From: Labia minor
Taxonomy: Eukaryota; Arthropoda; Insecta; Dermaptera; Spongiphoridae
Length of the DNA: 64,000 nt
Direction of reading: 5' to 3'
Assembly: GCA_963082975.1 (NCBI GenBank)
Contig: OY720346.1
Span: 41,009,787-41,073,786 of the forward strand
In this document: in pieces, positions 1 to 11,184 of the stretch
How positions within the stretch are numbered: the first letter of the stretch is position 1
Layout: every line of letters starts with the position of its first letter
The notes under the pieces: model-generated
What the model was told of the DNA's origin: nothing
Seen by the model: the letters and a program-made list of their open reading frames with translations, nothing else
Databases searched by the model: none
Program-made: the position numbers and the translations under genes

Positions 1-1641
1 TGCCTTAAAAATTTCAACAAGATAGGAGGTTAAATAAGTGAATGATAAATTATTTTCTTCTCTAATACACGTTTTATTTGGTCTTATCCAAGGCTTTAAA
101 AACGCCAATCTTTAAACTGCCATTACTCAAAAACTATGTGAGATAAAAAATTAAAATTTGGTGGTGTTTTTCATGTTTATAAATAGAACATATTTACCAA
201 TTTTCATAAAAATCTGAGATTTTGGGTGAAAAAATGACTATTTTTTGGTTGAATTGACGTGGAATGACCCTTAGACAAAAATCAAAATCAATATTAGATT
301 AAAAAAAAATAATGAAGTAGTATGAATGAAGGATAAAAATAAAATAATTGAATTTATTCTTGTTGAAATGTGTTTAATGGTTGACATTTTCCTAGGAAAT
401 TCATAAACCTGGCAACCAGATTAATTAATTAGCATAACATTTTAACAAACTGTCAAATCGAATTGCATCGAAACTAGTTGGTTGTACTTCTGTCGGTAAT
501 GATATTAATAATGGTATGTTAATTTATAGGGCGGATCTTATTGTAAGTCAAGTCGAGTCTCGCGCTTTGTCGTCTCTGCATACATACGAGTAAACATCTG
601 CGCTGGAGGGTGTGCTCTTGCTTGCAAAATATGACTCCCAGTAGAGAGGGTGATCCGATCCCTACACCACCTGCATGAATTTTTCACATAGTGTAAATTG
701 CATATTAACTATTGATAAAAAACTAGTCGTATATATGTCTAGATCAAAAAGTCAATAGAGATAGAAATGGGATTGGTGGGGGATCCTATACCCTTGACAC
801 ATGTAATTTAACTATTCCAAATTAGAATAAAGATATTAGTAAAATAAATAAAATTAAATAATTTTTTAAGTAATTTAATTGAAATTTTGAAAGATTTTAT
901 TATACCTCTAAATAACTCTGAACTCGTGGTTAGTTGGCATAGAAGGAAGCTTTTAGTAAAATTGTTCTTAGGCACACGATCTTACTTAATGGCTCTACGT
1001 CAGTTTGTGTATGTAATAAAAAAAAGTTATAATTTCTATCGCATTACTCAAAATCTTTCTAATAATTATATAAAAATAAATAAATAGAAATATCATATAA
1101 AAACTATGCTAACAATCTACGGTTTTCTTTACAATTTCGGTTTTATTTAGAATTTCGGAAAAGAAAAAAATTTCATTACACATTTATTGAGCATTCCCTC
1201 GCAATATTATTTTATTATTATATATAAAAGCCATAATCACTCATCACCTAACTCCATAATTTGGTCACATGACACTAGATGGCTCTTTAGACGTGGGTCT
1301 TTGAAAAAAAAAAAAATTATTCTATAAATTTTAATTTTTAAAAAATGTCCACTAGAATTATTGATAGCATTGAGATCATATTTTATTGATACTCATAACT
1401 CAAGTTTTGTTCATACTTGTGATAGAAATGAGCCGACGAGAGTGGTTTAGTATCTTAACATATTGGAACTATACTATTTTAAACAAGTTACGATTCTCAA
1501 TTAATTTTACATTATTTTTTTTTCTGGAGGATAAATAATTCACGACCTCTCAATGTATAAAATTATGATTATAAAATTATTTTGCAATAATTTTATTTTT
1601 AATGTAATAGTGGAAGAAATGACCCTTGATCTTGATTAACA
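1..1641. other. AT-rich non-coding DNA, no gene seen
   Basis: No reading frame here resembles a known protein, and the only open frame of note (about 887-1087) is short and of AT-rich composition. A richer patch at about 530-660 stands out in base content but shows no motif that I recognise. The stretch leads directly into the retrotransposon remnant. Confidence 0.5.
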
Positions 1642-2952
1642 CGCTGGACCTTAAAGCTAGCAGAATTTAATTATGAAGTTGAGCATAAAGCAGGAAATAA
1701 AAATGCCGATGCACTGAGTCCTTCGGTTGGAATGGTTGAAATAATTGAATTAAATAATAATCCTACGGAATTAAGACAAGCTCAATTAAAGGATATCGAC
1801 TGCCAATTGATAAAACAACTCTTGTAGAGGACGAAAGAGGAATTATATATTTAAAATCAGAAGATAATGATGAACCTAAATTAATAGAACCTAAATCATA
1901 CGTTTTTCAAGTTATTAAACATCATCATGATCATCCGATGGCAGATCACCGGGGTATTGAAGCCACACAAAAACTAACAGAACGTTTATACTTTTGGAAA
2001 ACACTTAAAAAAGATGTGGAGCAATATGTGAAAACTTGCCGAAGTTGTAATCTGAGAAAATCTCCTGTTGGTCTAAAAGTACCCATTCAAGAACACGAAG
2101 ACACCTCTAGACCTTTTCAAATGGTAGCATTTGATATTGTTGGACTGTTACCAACTACAAAAAGAGGAAATAAATACATTCTTACCTGTATTGATCATTT
2201 TACCAGATACGCTGAAGAAATTCCTCTCCCTAACCAAACGGCTGAGCGTATAGCAAGAGCATTGGTAGAAAGAGTGATTTGTACATTTGGGGTTCCTGAA
2301 AAGTTGCTAAGTGATAAATGTAAAAATTTTATGTCAAATCTTCTATCTCACCTTTGTAAGCTATTGGGTTTAAAGAAAATTAACACTACGGCTTATCACT
2401 CGGAATTTAATGGGCGATTAGAAAGATTTCATCGAACACTAATAGACACGATGTCTCATTATGTACGTCCTGATGAAAGAGATTGGGATCAGTGGCTTCC
2501 TCATGCCATGATGGCCTATTGTTCCACTCCACATGGAAGCACAGGTTACTCACCAAATTTTTTATTATATGGAAGGGAAATAAATTTACCTTGTGCAAAC
2601 GAATATCGTTATCATCATTCCGCTTCCATTACAGATAAATAAATATATTGAAGATTTAATAAATCGTTTGGATAAAGCTTATTATTTATCTCTAAATAAA
2701 TCCCGCCAAGAGCTGAAACTATCACATGAACATAAAAATAAAAAAAGAAAAATGCGTCAATTTTTTGAAGGAGATTCTGTATTTTTATTAACACCTGCAA
2801 CGGGTGAAAAACAAACAAAAAATTTAATAAACCATGGAAGGGCCCGTATGTAATCGTTTCTGTAAAATCTCCAGTAGTTTATGAAGTTGCAATCGGACCA
2901 AATAAAACTATGAACTTGCATGTTAATCGATTAAAATCGAGCGTATTACCTT
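1642..2952 (+). pseudogene. Gypsy-type retrotransposon pol remnant: RNase H end plus integrase
   Basis: This is the 3' half of a Ty3/Gypsy-like pol gene. Positions 1642-1820 encode an RNase H tail with the typical RW-x-LKLAEFNYEVEHKAG...NADAL pattern. After a frameshift near 1820 the integrase begins. It has an HHCC zinc finger (HHHDHPMADH at about 1908-1950, then CRSC), a catalytic core with D in FDIVG, D in LLSDK and E in GRLERFH, and a basic C-terminal part ending in a KPWKGPYV...NLHVNRLKS motif. Further frame changes fall near 2640 and 2828, and the stop is at 2952-2954. The second catalytic motif reads SDKCKNF rather than the usual DQGTNF, which may also be decay. Gag, protease and reverse transcriptase are absent, so the copy is 5'-truncated as well as frameshifted and should be inactive. 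The family assignment rests on these motifs and I am confident in it. Confidence 0.92.
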
Positions 2953-2954
2953 AA

Positions 2955-3270
2955 AAAATAAAAGATAGTATCGGATTAGAAGAAGTGGAAGGTAAGCTTA
3001 TAGAAGCACCAACGGATTTCGCGTTGGGTTATCGAATTGCTGCCGATTTAGTAATGTCACGTGGTATTGCTAAGGAAATTAAAAGAGTATACCCTCGTCA
3101 TCCACAAGAAATCAAACCTACTCCTAAAGTGGGTGATACACTTGTTCAGTTTCACCCTGAGAGAATTATCTTTCTTCTAATTATAAAAGAAAGGATAGAT
3201 GAGAAAGTAAAAATTACCAATTAAGAAAAAGCATCAAATCTATGATAATCCAGGGTAAAAATTTACGGAT
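2955..3270 (+). pseudogene. Macro-domain-like frame downstream of the integrase
   Basis: Directly after the pol stop and in the same frame lies an open stretch to 3224. It contains EGKLIEAPTDFALGYRIAADL, then MSRGIAKEIKR, then a VGDT strand and FLLIIKER. This order (acidic-G-x-L, A-P-x-D-x-A-L, loop with M-S-x-G-I-A, then L-I-x-K) resembles the ADP-ribose-binding macro domain of the OARD1/TARG1 type, which binds or hydrolyses ADP-ribose esters. After a frameshift near 3215 the sequence reads YQLRKSIKSM, matching where those proteins have a Y-x-x-L-R-x-S-L helix. The C-terminal half of the fold is missing. There is no ATG; a GTG stands at 2985, so the frame may have been fused to or read through from pol. 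I see the motif order directly. The family call is from memory of the fold and moderately secure; any role in the element is inference. Confidence 0.6.
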
Positions 3271-3485
3271 CAAACAAATAACAAAATCATTGATTAACTA
3301 AGGATTCTAGAAAGACGTCAGCAGGACGTCACCCTCATAAATTAAATAGGTAAAACTTTGATGGAACAAAGGGACTCAAAATGAAATATTTTCTATTGAT
3401 GAAGACAATATATTTCCCCAATTCTTTATAAAAATTCATCAAAGACTGGCTGCCAAGAGATATTGGCCAATCAACAGAAGTCTTG

Positions 3486-3522
3486 AAGAGAAGAGGGGAG
3501 TGATAGAATCTTCGAGAGATGT
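3486..3522 (+). promoter_or_regulatory. Putative polypurine tract and start of a 3' LTR
   Basis: AAGAGAAGAGGGGAG at 3486-3500 is followed by TGATAGAATC. A purine run next to TG is the usual junction between retroelement body and 3' LTR. Only some 20 bases of LTR-like sequence remain before repeat family A begins at about 3523, so no second LTR can be matched inside the window. Confidence 0.45.
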
Positions 3523-4560
3523 CAATGGACTTTTATGTAATTTACATAATTAAAATAAACGAATAATGTTCTTGTTAATATTTAATATGTATGGATTAAA
3601 AATTTTCTTCAATGCAAATATTTGAAACGAGAGAAACACATACGAATTGTTCTTATTGAGAAGGAAATTTATAAATAAATAAATAAATAATCATTTCTAT
3701 TTCCAAAAAGATACTATTTAAAAAAATCACAAGAAATCCATAAATCAATGATTAACTAAGAATAATTAATCCAACGCATTTTTAATCATCTAAGTTTATC
3801 AAACAACTGATTTACGTACATTTGGGTAAATTTATAAATGAAAAAAATGTGGGATGTCTCCGCCCGGCTATCATGCAAATTCCAATTGGATAAATTAACA
3901 CATATATATATTATATTTAAATTAAATTATGAATTAAAATTAATAAATAATTTTAAAATAATTTAAGATATTAAGAAATACGTTATTTCATAAAATTTTT
4001 TAATATATATATTATTCGGTAAATTTATTTTATATAACAAACGAAATATAAATGATCGCAATACTATCTCTTACGAGATAGTAAAAATTATGTTATGATA
4101 AAATTTACAACGATTAATAAAACAAAAAGTCATTGATTAGTTAATTGGGATAAAAATTAATTTAATTAGACTTTTAAATTAATAAAAATTGATTAATTTC
4201 TAAAAAATATATAACACTTAAAATAAAATGAGTTTTTCCATATAAAATTAAATTCTAAATATATGCGCATATAAAAAATAATTCATAATTAAATAATAAA
4301 AAATTTACTTACCTTTAATACCATGCTTGCTGGGTTTGTTTTGAATATTATGTGTACGGATGGTATGTGGTTGTCGAGTTTGATATTCAAATAATTGCAG
4401 GGAATTCGGAAGGCCTGTGGGAGGGGGTGATCTTCGGTCATTTTTTTGCGATGCCATCTATTGGGCGCCTGAAGAGTCAACCGTTTTCGCCTGCAACACC
4501 ATCTGGTGTTCGTGTTTCACCAGTCCTATTGATATGGACACCCATTTTTATATATATATA
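3523..4560 (+). repeat. Repeat family A, copy 1
   Basis: Blocks of this stretch recur in the same order at 7471-8065 and inverted at 11280-11970. They include a TTTTATGTAATTTACATAA start, a run around ATTATTCGGTAAATT and a 3' block at about 4400-4550 that contains GCGATGCCATCTATTG and the small foldback AACACCATCTGGTGTT. A second foldback, TACTATCTC...GAGATAGTA, lies at about 4064-4085. The family encodes no protein. Its foldbacks and lack of long inverted termini suggest a non-autonomous Helentron-like element, but that is inference. Confidence 0.7.
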
Positions 4561-4770
4561 TATAGATTCATCCTATCTTACTTTTCATAAATTCTTATTA
4601 AAGGTTTTATATTGAAAATTTATTTTTTTTTAATATACTTGAAACAAAATACTTAGACCAGAAATTATCTATTTTAAAATACTAATTATTTATAGAGGAA
4701 TTAATATTTATTTAAATGGATATACAAGGATAAATGCCAAGGATAAAATATAAAAGGATAATAAATAACA
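4561..4770. other. AT-rich spacer, nothing recognised
   Basis: Low-complexity AT sequence between repeat A and repeat D, without open frames or repeats that I could match. Confidence 0.4.
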
Positions 4771-5252
4771 ATAAGTTGACCTGTGGCCAGGTCCGAACCG
4801 ACCGACGGTTTGATGTAAATTAATTTCCAGCTACAGAAACAATTTCAAATAATTTAAATGTATCTATTAATGCAATAAAAAACAGATAGGCATATAACAT
4901 AAATATTTTTAATTTTATTATATTTATAATGTATAAGTAGTAGCTGGCTGTGACGTCATGAAGGGCTGGGTGACGTCATATAATTTAAAATTAAGAAAAA
5001 ACTAATGAGGAAAAAACCAATGCAAAATACATGATTCGTGGAGATGTGTAAAAAATCTCCTCATGTGAAATTTGGTGTGAAAATAACCCTTCCATTCCTA
5101 TCGTCGATCGCTAATACTACCACTTCCGGTTTCAGGATTTTTCTGTTAAGAAAATGCATGATTCGTGGAGATATGTAAAAATCTCCACATGTGAAATTTG
5201 GTGTGAAAACAATACCTCCCTTACATCTTCGGTCGGTAAAAAAAACCATAGA
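4771..5252 (+). repeat. Repeat family D, copy 1 (internally deleted)
   Basis: The copy starts with GTTGACCTGTGGCCAGGTC, in which GACCTG and CAGGTC can pair, followed by CGAACCGACCGACGG. Two TGACGTCA sites occur at 4951 and 4971. It ends near a TCGGTCGGTAAAAA motif at about 5228. Compared with the copy at 27129-27747 it lacks the middle part with the CGGACGGACGGACAG run. The apparent open frame on the minus strand (5061-5249) is only repeat sequence. Confidence 0.8.
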
Positions 5253-5524
5253 AAAATATTTTTTATATTTAATACTTAAAAATTACAAAAAATTTTTATT
5301 ATAAAAGAAAAAAAAATACAAAATCTAATAATACATTTCTTTGTTAAATCTTAAATATTTAATATAGTCGAGTCAAATATATTTATGATAATTATGTACA
5401 TAAATTTTAATATAATATTACATTTTTTTAAGTTTAAATATAAAAAAAAATTTAAAAATATGAAAATATTGTTAAATATTTCTATATACATTATATAACA
5501 TAAAAACATTTAATTATAATTAAT

Positions 5525-6095
5525 TTATTTATCGTCATCAATACTCAAGTCATTTAATAAATTTACAAGAGAATTTAGTTTATCAGAAAGAAGTGTATAA
5601 AAATCATTGGAAGAAGATGTTCCGCAAAAATCGTTTGTGCATTTCGGTTTATTGGGATGTGATTGTTGCTCGAGGGCAGAATTATCATCAGAAATCATTT
5701 TCTCTTGGCCATCATCATTAAAAGAAGTATTGTGTTTTTTATCGGCATCTTCATTGATAAAAGTAAGTTCTTCGATATCGTCAACATCATTGGCGGAAAT
5801 AGTGTAATCTATATCGTCGCAATTAAATTTCTCCCATTTATTATCAGAGTTTTTGTTTAATTCCTTTGGATTATCAACAGGAGTATTAACTTCCGTAGCG
5901 GGAAGATTTAAATCTACTTTATTCTTTGATTTGTTTTTTTCTTCATCACAATAATTTATCTTAATCATTTTATCATCAATTCTGTACGGTTTTTCTATTC
6001 GTTCAAAAATAAAATCATAATCAAATCGATTTCGTTTTTGAGGGACCATATCATCTGATGTTGCAATTCGTTTGAACATTTTGAAATCCAAGAAT
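5525..6095 (-). CDS. Acidic low-complexity protein, probable last exon of a host gene
   Basis: The minus strand is open for 194 codons, unusual in such AT-rich DNA. The first plausible methionine is at 6079 (MFKRIATSDD); an earlier ATG at 6109 lies upstream of a good splice-acceptor context (T-rich run ending TTTTTAATAG just before 6095), so the sequence may be an internal or last exon. The N-terminal 45 residues are mixed and basic (VPQKRNRFDYDFIFERIEK); the rest is rich in D, E, N, S and K and ends in a leucine-rich helix (LSDKLNSLVNLLNDLSIDDD). No signal peptide, membrane segment or known domain is visible. An AATAAA-like signal overlaps the stop. I do not recognise the protein; a nuclear, disordered protein would fit the composition. 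It lies between repeats and matches no mobile-element protein I know. Confidence 0.5.
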
Positions 6096-6109
6096 CTATT
6101 AAAAATCAA

Positions 6110-6540
6110 ATCAAATTAATAATAATATTAAAGATAATATTAAATTAAAGATATATCAAATAAATTCATTGAATAAATAAACAAATAGTAAAAAATATAA
6201 ATATAAAATTTTTTTATAAAATAACGTTTTTCCAATGGACTAAAAAGAATAAAATAATTTTTCTATAAGCTTGACAAAGTTTATGGATGAATTGCTATAT
6301 ATTCAATGAAAAACGTTGGGCGCATTTAGTTTTATTTATTTATATGAACAATCAAGTCAAATTTTTGTAATAATAAAAATTTTATTAAACACATAAACTG
6401 ACAATTTTTTTTATCATGCAATAAAATTGATAGTTTAAGAGCTAAGAAATTAATCTTTTATTATTTTTCACTGTAATATACTCATATCAAAGTAAATATC
6501 AAAATTTAAAAGAATCTTAACTTATTATGCTATCTGAAAT
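6110..6540. other. AT-rich DNA upstream of the 5.5-6.1 kb exon
   Basis: If the minus-strand exon is real, this is its upstream intron. Apart from the T-rich run on the minus strand at 6096-6115, nothing functional is visible. Confidence 0.3.
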
Positions 6541-7200
6541 TGTATTTAGTACCGGGACCCCGAGCCGCGGCTCGGTAATTAAGTTAAAAAATATGATTCA
6601 TTATTATTGAGTTTGTCTGGTAATATTAATACCTGACACACCGAGCTCTTGCACGACCCTTTAAAAAATATTGATATACAATTCTTTAATTATTTATTAC
6701 AATTATTAAATCTTGATTCATTGCATCAATCTGATTAAAATGAATGGAACTTGGGGTCCTTAATAATACATAAATATGTATTATTATGTTTCTAAGTGCA
6801 TGAATATTTTTTTTTATTGGAAGAATGATAAATATATATCGTAATTTATAATTATAAAATATTATTAAAATATATATTTTAAATTTTATTTCGAAATTAA
6901 ATAAAAATTTTTAAAATATTTTAAATATAAAAAAAATATTAATACAATATCCTTTAAAAAAGGCGGGAGTCAAATTTCAATATGGATGTCGTTTGTGACG
7001 TCATCCATATATAAATTTAAATTAAGAAAAAACTAATGAAGATGTATTTTTCCTAAGATGTGATCAATAAAACTCAATTTTTCTTTATAAATACTATATC
7101 TATTGTGAATTTCAAAAAAATCGTTAGAGCGGTTTTTGAGAACAAATAGCCGATAGGAACTTGGCCCCTTTTTAAACAGGTATGTTTTTGATTAGATTTC
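6541..7200 (+). repeat. Repeat family I, copy 1 (inverted copy at 50915-51960)
   Basis: The order of blocks is: a palindrome CCGAGCCGCGGCTCGG at about 6562, a block ending in CACCGAGCTCTTG at about 6640, AT-rich sequence, AGGCGGGAGTCAAATTTC at about 6961, TGTGACGTCATCC at 6993, and TCGTTAGAGCGGTTTTTGAG at about 7120. The same blocks occur in reverse between 51960 and 50915. A tail at 7145-7195 (CCGATAGGAACTTGGCCCC) also recurs inverted at 17718-17775. It encodes no protein. Confidence 0.7.
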
Positions 7201-7214
7201 AATCACAGAGTATC

Positions 7215-8065
7215 CGTACCAGAGGCATACACTCAATGCTATTTTTTTTTCGTTGCTAAAGGAGGCAAAGGTGGCAGGCGGGCATGTGTGAGCGTTTTTA
7301 CCGACCGACGAGGGAGAGATTTTTAAATTTTTTTTGAATGAATATTTGGAATTTAAAAATTATTTATTGAGATATAAAATTAGCATTACAGAAATCAAAT
7401 ATGCTTTTTTCAAAAATGTTAGTTTTATATCCAAATAAATAATTTTTAAATTAACAGAAAACTCCACCTACTTTTATGTAATTTACATAAATAAAATAAA
7501 CGAATAATGTTCTTGTTAATATTTAATATGTATGGATTAAAAATTTTCTTCAATGTCAATATTTGAAACGAGAGAAACACATACGAATTGTTCTTAGTGA
7601 AAAGGGAATTTATAATTAAATAAATAAATAATCATCACTTTTGAATTAATAAAAATTGATTAATTTCTAAAAAATTTATAACACATATATTATTTTTAAA
7701 TTAAATTATAAATTAAAATTAATCAATAATTTTAAAATATTAAGAAAAATGTTATTTTATAAAATTTTTTAATATATATATTATTCGGTAAATTTATTTT
7801 ATATAATAAACGAAATATAAAAGATTAGGTTTTGATAAAATTTGCAACAATTAATAAAACAAAAATCATTGGTTATTTTATTTGGATAAAAATTAATTCA
7901 ATTAGACTTTTAAATTAATAATTGCAGGGAATTCGGAAGGCCTGTGGGAGGGGGGTCATTTTTTGCGATGCCATCTATTGTGCGCCTGAAAAGTCAACCG
8001 TTTTCCTGTAACGCCATCTGGTGTTCGTGTTACACCGGTCCCATTGAGGTGGACGCCCCTTGATT
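7215..8065 (+). repeat. Repeat family A, copy 2
   Basis: This is the most complete plus-strand copy. It contains the edge motif TTTTTACCGACCGACGAGGG at about 7298, a foldback with arms of about 37 bases at 7340-7458, the TTTTATGTAATTTACATAA block at 7471, and the GCGATGCCATCTATTG plus CATCTGGTGTT block ending near 8065. Confidence 0.75.
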
Positions 8066-9739
8066 TCAATATTTTTTTTTAAGAAAGCTTACCTATTTTT
8101 TCCTTTTTGTGCCGCGGCCGCGTCCATTCTTAGCCTTTGAAGTAAATTTGTGTTTAAAAAAATTGCAAATTTTTTTAAATTAAAATTATATTTGTTTATA
8201 ATAATTTTATTTGTTCTTTTATTTTATAGTTCTGAATTTCCAACTTGTATTGAATAATAAATAATTAGAACTATTAATTAATTAATTGAAAATTATATAG
8301 AAACTGTTAAGTTATATTTAATAGTAATATCTTTAAAAATTTAAAGATCTATCTTTGTGGGTCTACGACTATATATAACAAATAGTAATAAGATTTTTAA
8401 TTCCTACTATATTCACGCTTATATTATATATAAACTGCTAATCAATTATTTTAAAATATGAAATAATTAAACTTTGTATTAAAAAATCTAAATAAATTTC
8501 ATAGCGATAATAATGATAATAAAATACTCAAATAACAAAAATAAATTAAATTAAATGTTCTTTTATTGAAATAAAATCCTTTAAATTAATCGTTTCTCTA
8601 AATTTTATTTTAAGCATCATTTTAAAAACCAATTTTTCTTCTTTAAAATTTTTTTTTCATTATCAATCACTAATTTTTATAAAATAATCACATGTTGATT
8701 TCTACTAAATTAATATCTGATGTGTGTAACACATGACTTTCTTATACTACTTTCGTGCGTGATTAGGATATATTTTTAGTATACCGATTTTTTATTTATA
8801 GATATAGATGTTGAAACAATCGTAAATATAAAATTTCAAAGCTTTTCAATTAATTTTAAATTTATGTGAAAAATTAAAAACCTCCCTTCATGTAAACTAC
8901 CCTTTCCCTATATCCGATTGCAATCATAATGCGAGATGTCTATTAAAATAGTATAAAAGTGTTAAATACGAAATCTCATCATTTTGTGACTAACTGATTT
9001 TTAAATGTACTCCGTTAAGATTTTTCTCTCTAGAATAGACAGCTTGACAGCTTTTGCTCGTTGTTTTTTCATTCTAACCCTAGATAGCGCCACGCGTTAA
9101 AATCCGAATTCGTTGAAATCGCATTGATATTCGATTATAACAACTCAAGTTTGACCGATTTCTTAAATTTCTTAATTTTTTGTTAACCTACATATAGCAC
9201 ACGACCTGTATGCCAAATTTCATAGCACTAGGACAATTGGAAATACCTTAAGAATTTTGTTGACCAATCAGTGAATCAGTGCCAAAATAAGCTATTTTCA
9301 CAGGGTCATATTTCAGGATCTACTGAAGTTATATCTATGAAATTTGGCATACTACTTTATTTCTAGTATATGACTACGTAGATAAAATTTTATCTCTGTA
9401 CTTGCAATAGGCACTGAAATACAGGGGGGTCAAAAGTGACTCCAAACCATTCGTGTAAATATACTTACGGCATGCGCACGGATTGCTGGAACTTGGCCGG
9501 CGCACTTAGCTGTTTAATCAGTATATTAGATAAAACATTTATTTGTTATTGTGTTCTTACTTTTAATATATTTTAATTTGTCCCTTCATACATTGTGAAT
9601 CCTCCCATAATAATATCTTATACTTACTTGAAAATGAAAATCCAATTATGAGATTAAAATTAAAATTATTTATTCATATATACTTGAATGTTTTCAATGT
9701 TTTATAAGTAATTTATAAAATTTTAAAAGTTTTTTTTAA
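8066..9739. other. Long AT-rich stretch without a gene
   Basis: No open frame of note. The part from about 8880 to 9510 is richer in G and C and has the look of an old repeat, with phrases such as AATTTGGCATAC used near non-LTR 3' ends, but I found no second copy in the window. Confidence 0.4.
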
Positions 9740-10153
9740 TGTTAATATATATTGTTTATATACATAAAAAAATATGCGTTTCTTTTAGATATGTTAATTA
9801 CATAAAAAGATTGTAGAAAATTTTCAGTTTAATGAAAAATTATTTATTTCGAAATTAAACCAATATTTATCTCAGGATAGATAGACGCCAAGTGAAGTTA
9901 AAAAAACGTTGTAAAAATACTATTTACTTACATTATATTGAATGATATTGATTCCACCTTGATATTATAATTTAAGCAATTTACTCAATTTTTGCAAATA
10001 AGTTGAATGTACGATGTTAACATGAAGGCACTGAATCACAGACTCCCACTCCGGGTTAAATTTTGAAGCAAAGTTTTAGCACATCGCGCCACCTGATATC
10101 GCCCTAGAATAACTAATTTTATAAAAAAGCGGGCTTGTGTGTGTGTGTCTGTG

Positions 10154-10187
<34 letters not shown>

Positions 10188-10395
10188 AAGGAATATTGTG
10201 AATGTTGGGAATTAAAAAATTGTAGAAAATTTTCTGTTAAATGAAAAATTATCTATTTGGAGATAAATATTGGTTTAATTTCCAAATAAATAATTTTTAA
10301 TTAAAATGAAAATTTTCTACAATCTTTTTATGTAATTAACATATCTAAAAGAAACGAATAATTTTTTATGTATATAAACAATATATATTTGAAAA
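9740..10395. repeat. Inverted repeat, arms about 135 bp
   Basis: The sequence at 9740-9877 returns as its reverse complement at 10260-10393, for example around GATTGTAGAAAATTTTC. A shorter foldback at 10215-10322 lies inside the right side. The loop holds a GT run and about 31 T residues. This is typical of a foldback or MITE-like element. Confidence 0.7.
10139..10187. repeat. GT run followed by poly-T
   Basis: A short TG/TC microsatellite runs into an uninterrupted block of about 31 T. It lies in the loop of the inverted repeat. Confidence 0.9.
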
Positions 10396-10419
10396 TAAAT
10401 AAAAATTATAAAATTATAT

Positions 10420-10630
10420 TTACAAATTATGTGGTGATCTCACTATTAAACATATCTTATTTACATATTGTTTTTTCATATATTGTGAGACGTATAAATT
10501 TACACCTTTGAAAATAGTTTTATTATTAAATACACAAAACATATTATCTTGGGTTACTTTCTGAGGTATCACTCCACGGTTTAACTTTTTCTTCTCGCTT
10601 GTTGTAAAATCGCTGTTTTCATGATTAATC
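10420..10630 (-). CDS. Possible coding exon, function unknown
   Basis: The minus strand is open from an acceptor-like TTATCATTTCTCAG (ending near 10632) to a stop at 10420. The peptide starts WINHENSDFTTSEKKK and continues through NRGVIPQK and FKGVNLYVSQYM, with balanced composition rather than AT-driven residues. A possible donor upstream (CCTACA-GTAAGG at about 11026) would join it in phase to a frame reading KFEIRRQQLQTCL, but that upstream frame has a stop codon. It could be a decayed host gene or an unknown mobile-element protein. No domain is recognised. Confidence 0.3.
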
Positions 10631-11022
10631 CATCTGAGAAATGATAACAAATAATTTTAAAATAGTTTAATATATATGTTTGGAATATCGAATTTTAAGT
10701 ACATGGGTTGATCGACAGGTTATAAATATGGTCTGTTTAATAAAAACTTAGCCTATTGTCTTGGATCAGGTATACGAGGACATAGAAGAAGTTAAATTAG
10801 AAAGAAACTCGTTCATTTTCAATAGACAACATATAATAATAATATATTCAAATATTTTATTTTATATGTACATAATTCAGTAATACTGATTATTAATGTA
10901 AATATAAATAATAATATTTAATATGGCAAATATGTAAAATTTTGTAAATAAATAAAATATTTAATAATATATTAATAAATTTAATATTAATATAAAATAA
11001 TTTATATAATAAAATTTTCCTT

Positions 11023-11150
11023 ACTGTAGGCATGTTTGCAATTGCTGCCTTCGGATTTCGAATTTTTATGCACGATGTAGTCTGTGGCGAGGGGATGACA
11101 CACAACTGGGGGATGATTTTACAAGTCCAAGAAAATAAATTCAAATTTTA
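11023..11150 (-). pseudogene. Possible upstream exon of the 10.4-10.6 kb frame
   Basis: All three minus frames here are largely open, and the stretch ends in ACAGTAAGG, a fair splice donor. Joining to the exon candidate ending at 10630 is phase-compatible only in the frame with one in-frame stop (after HRLHRA). If the two belong together the gene is broken, at least in this assembly. Confidence 0.2.
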
Positions 11151-11184
11151 TCTTCTGTAGTAGTGCGATCTCGAGAGCGCCTGG

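Noticed and set aside
2407..2598. Minus-strand frame opposite the integrase
   Set aside because: Shadow of the integrase coding strand.
5061..5249. 62-codon minus-strand frame
   Set aside because: Lies within repeat D and is repeated at 13180-13371 in altered form.
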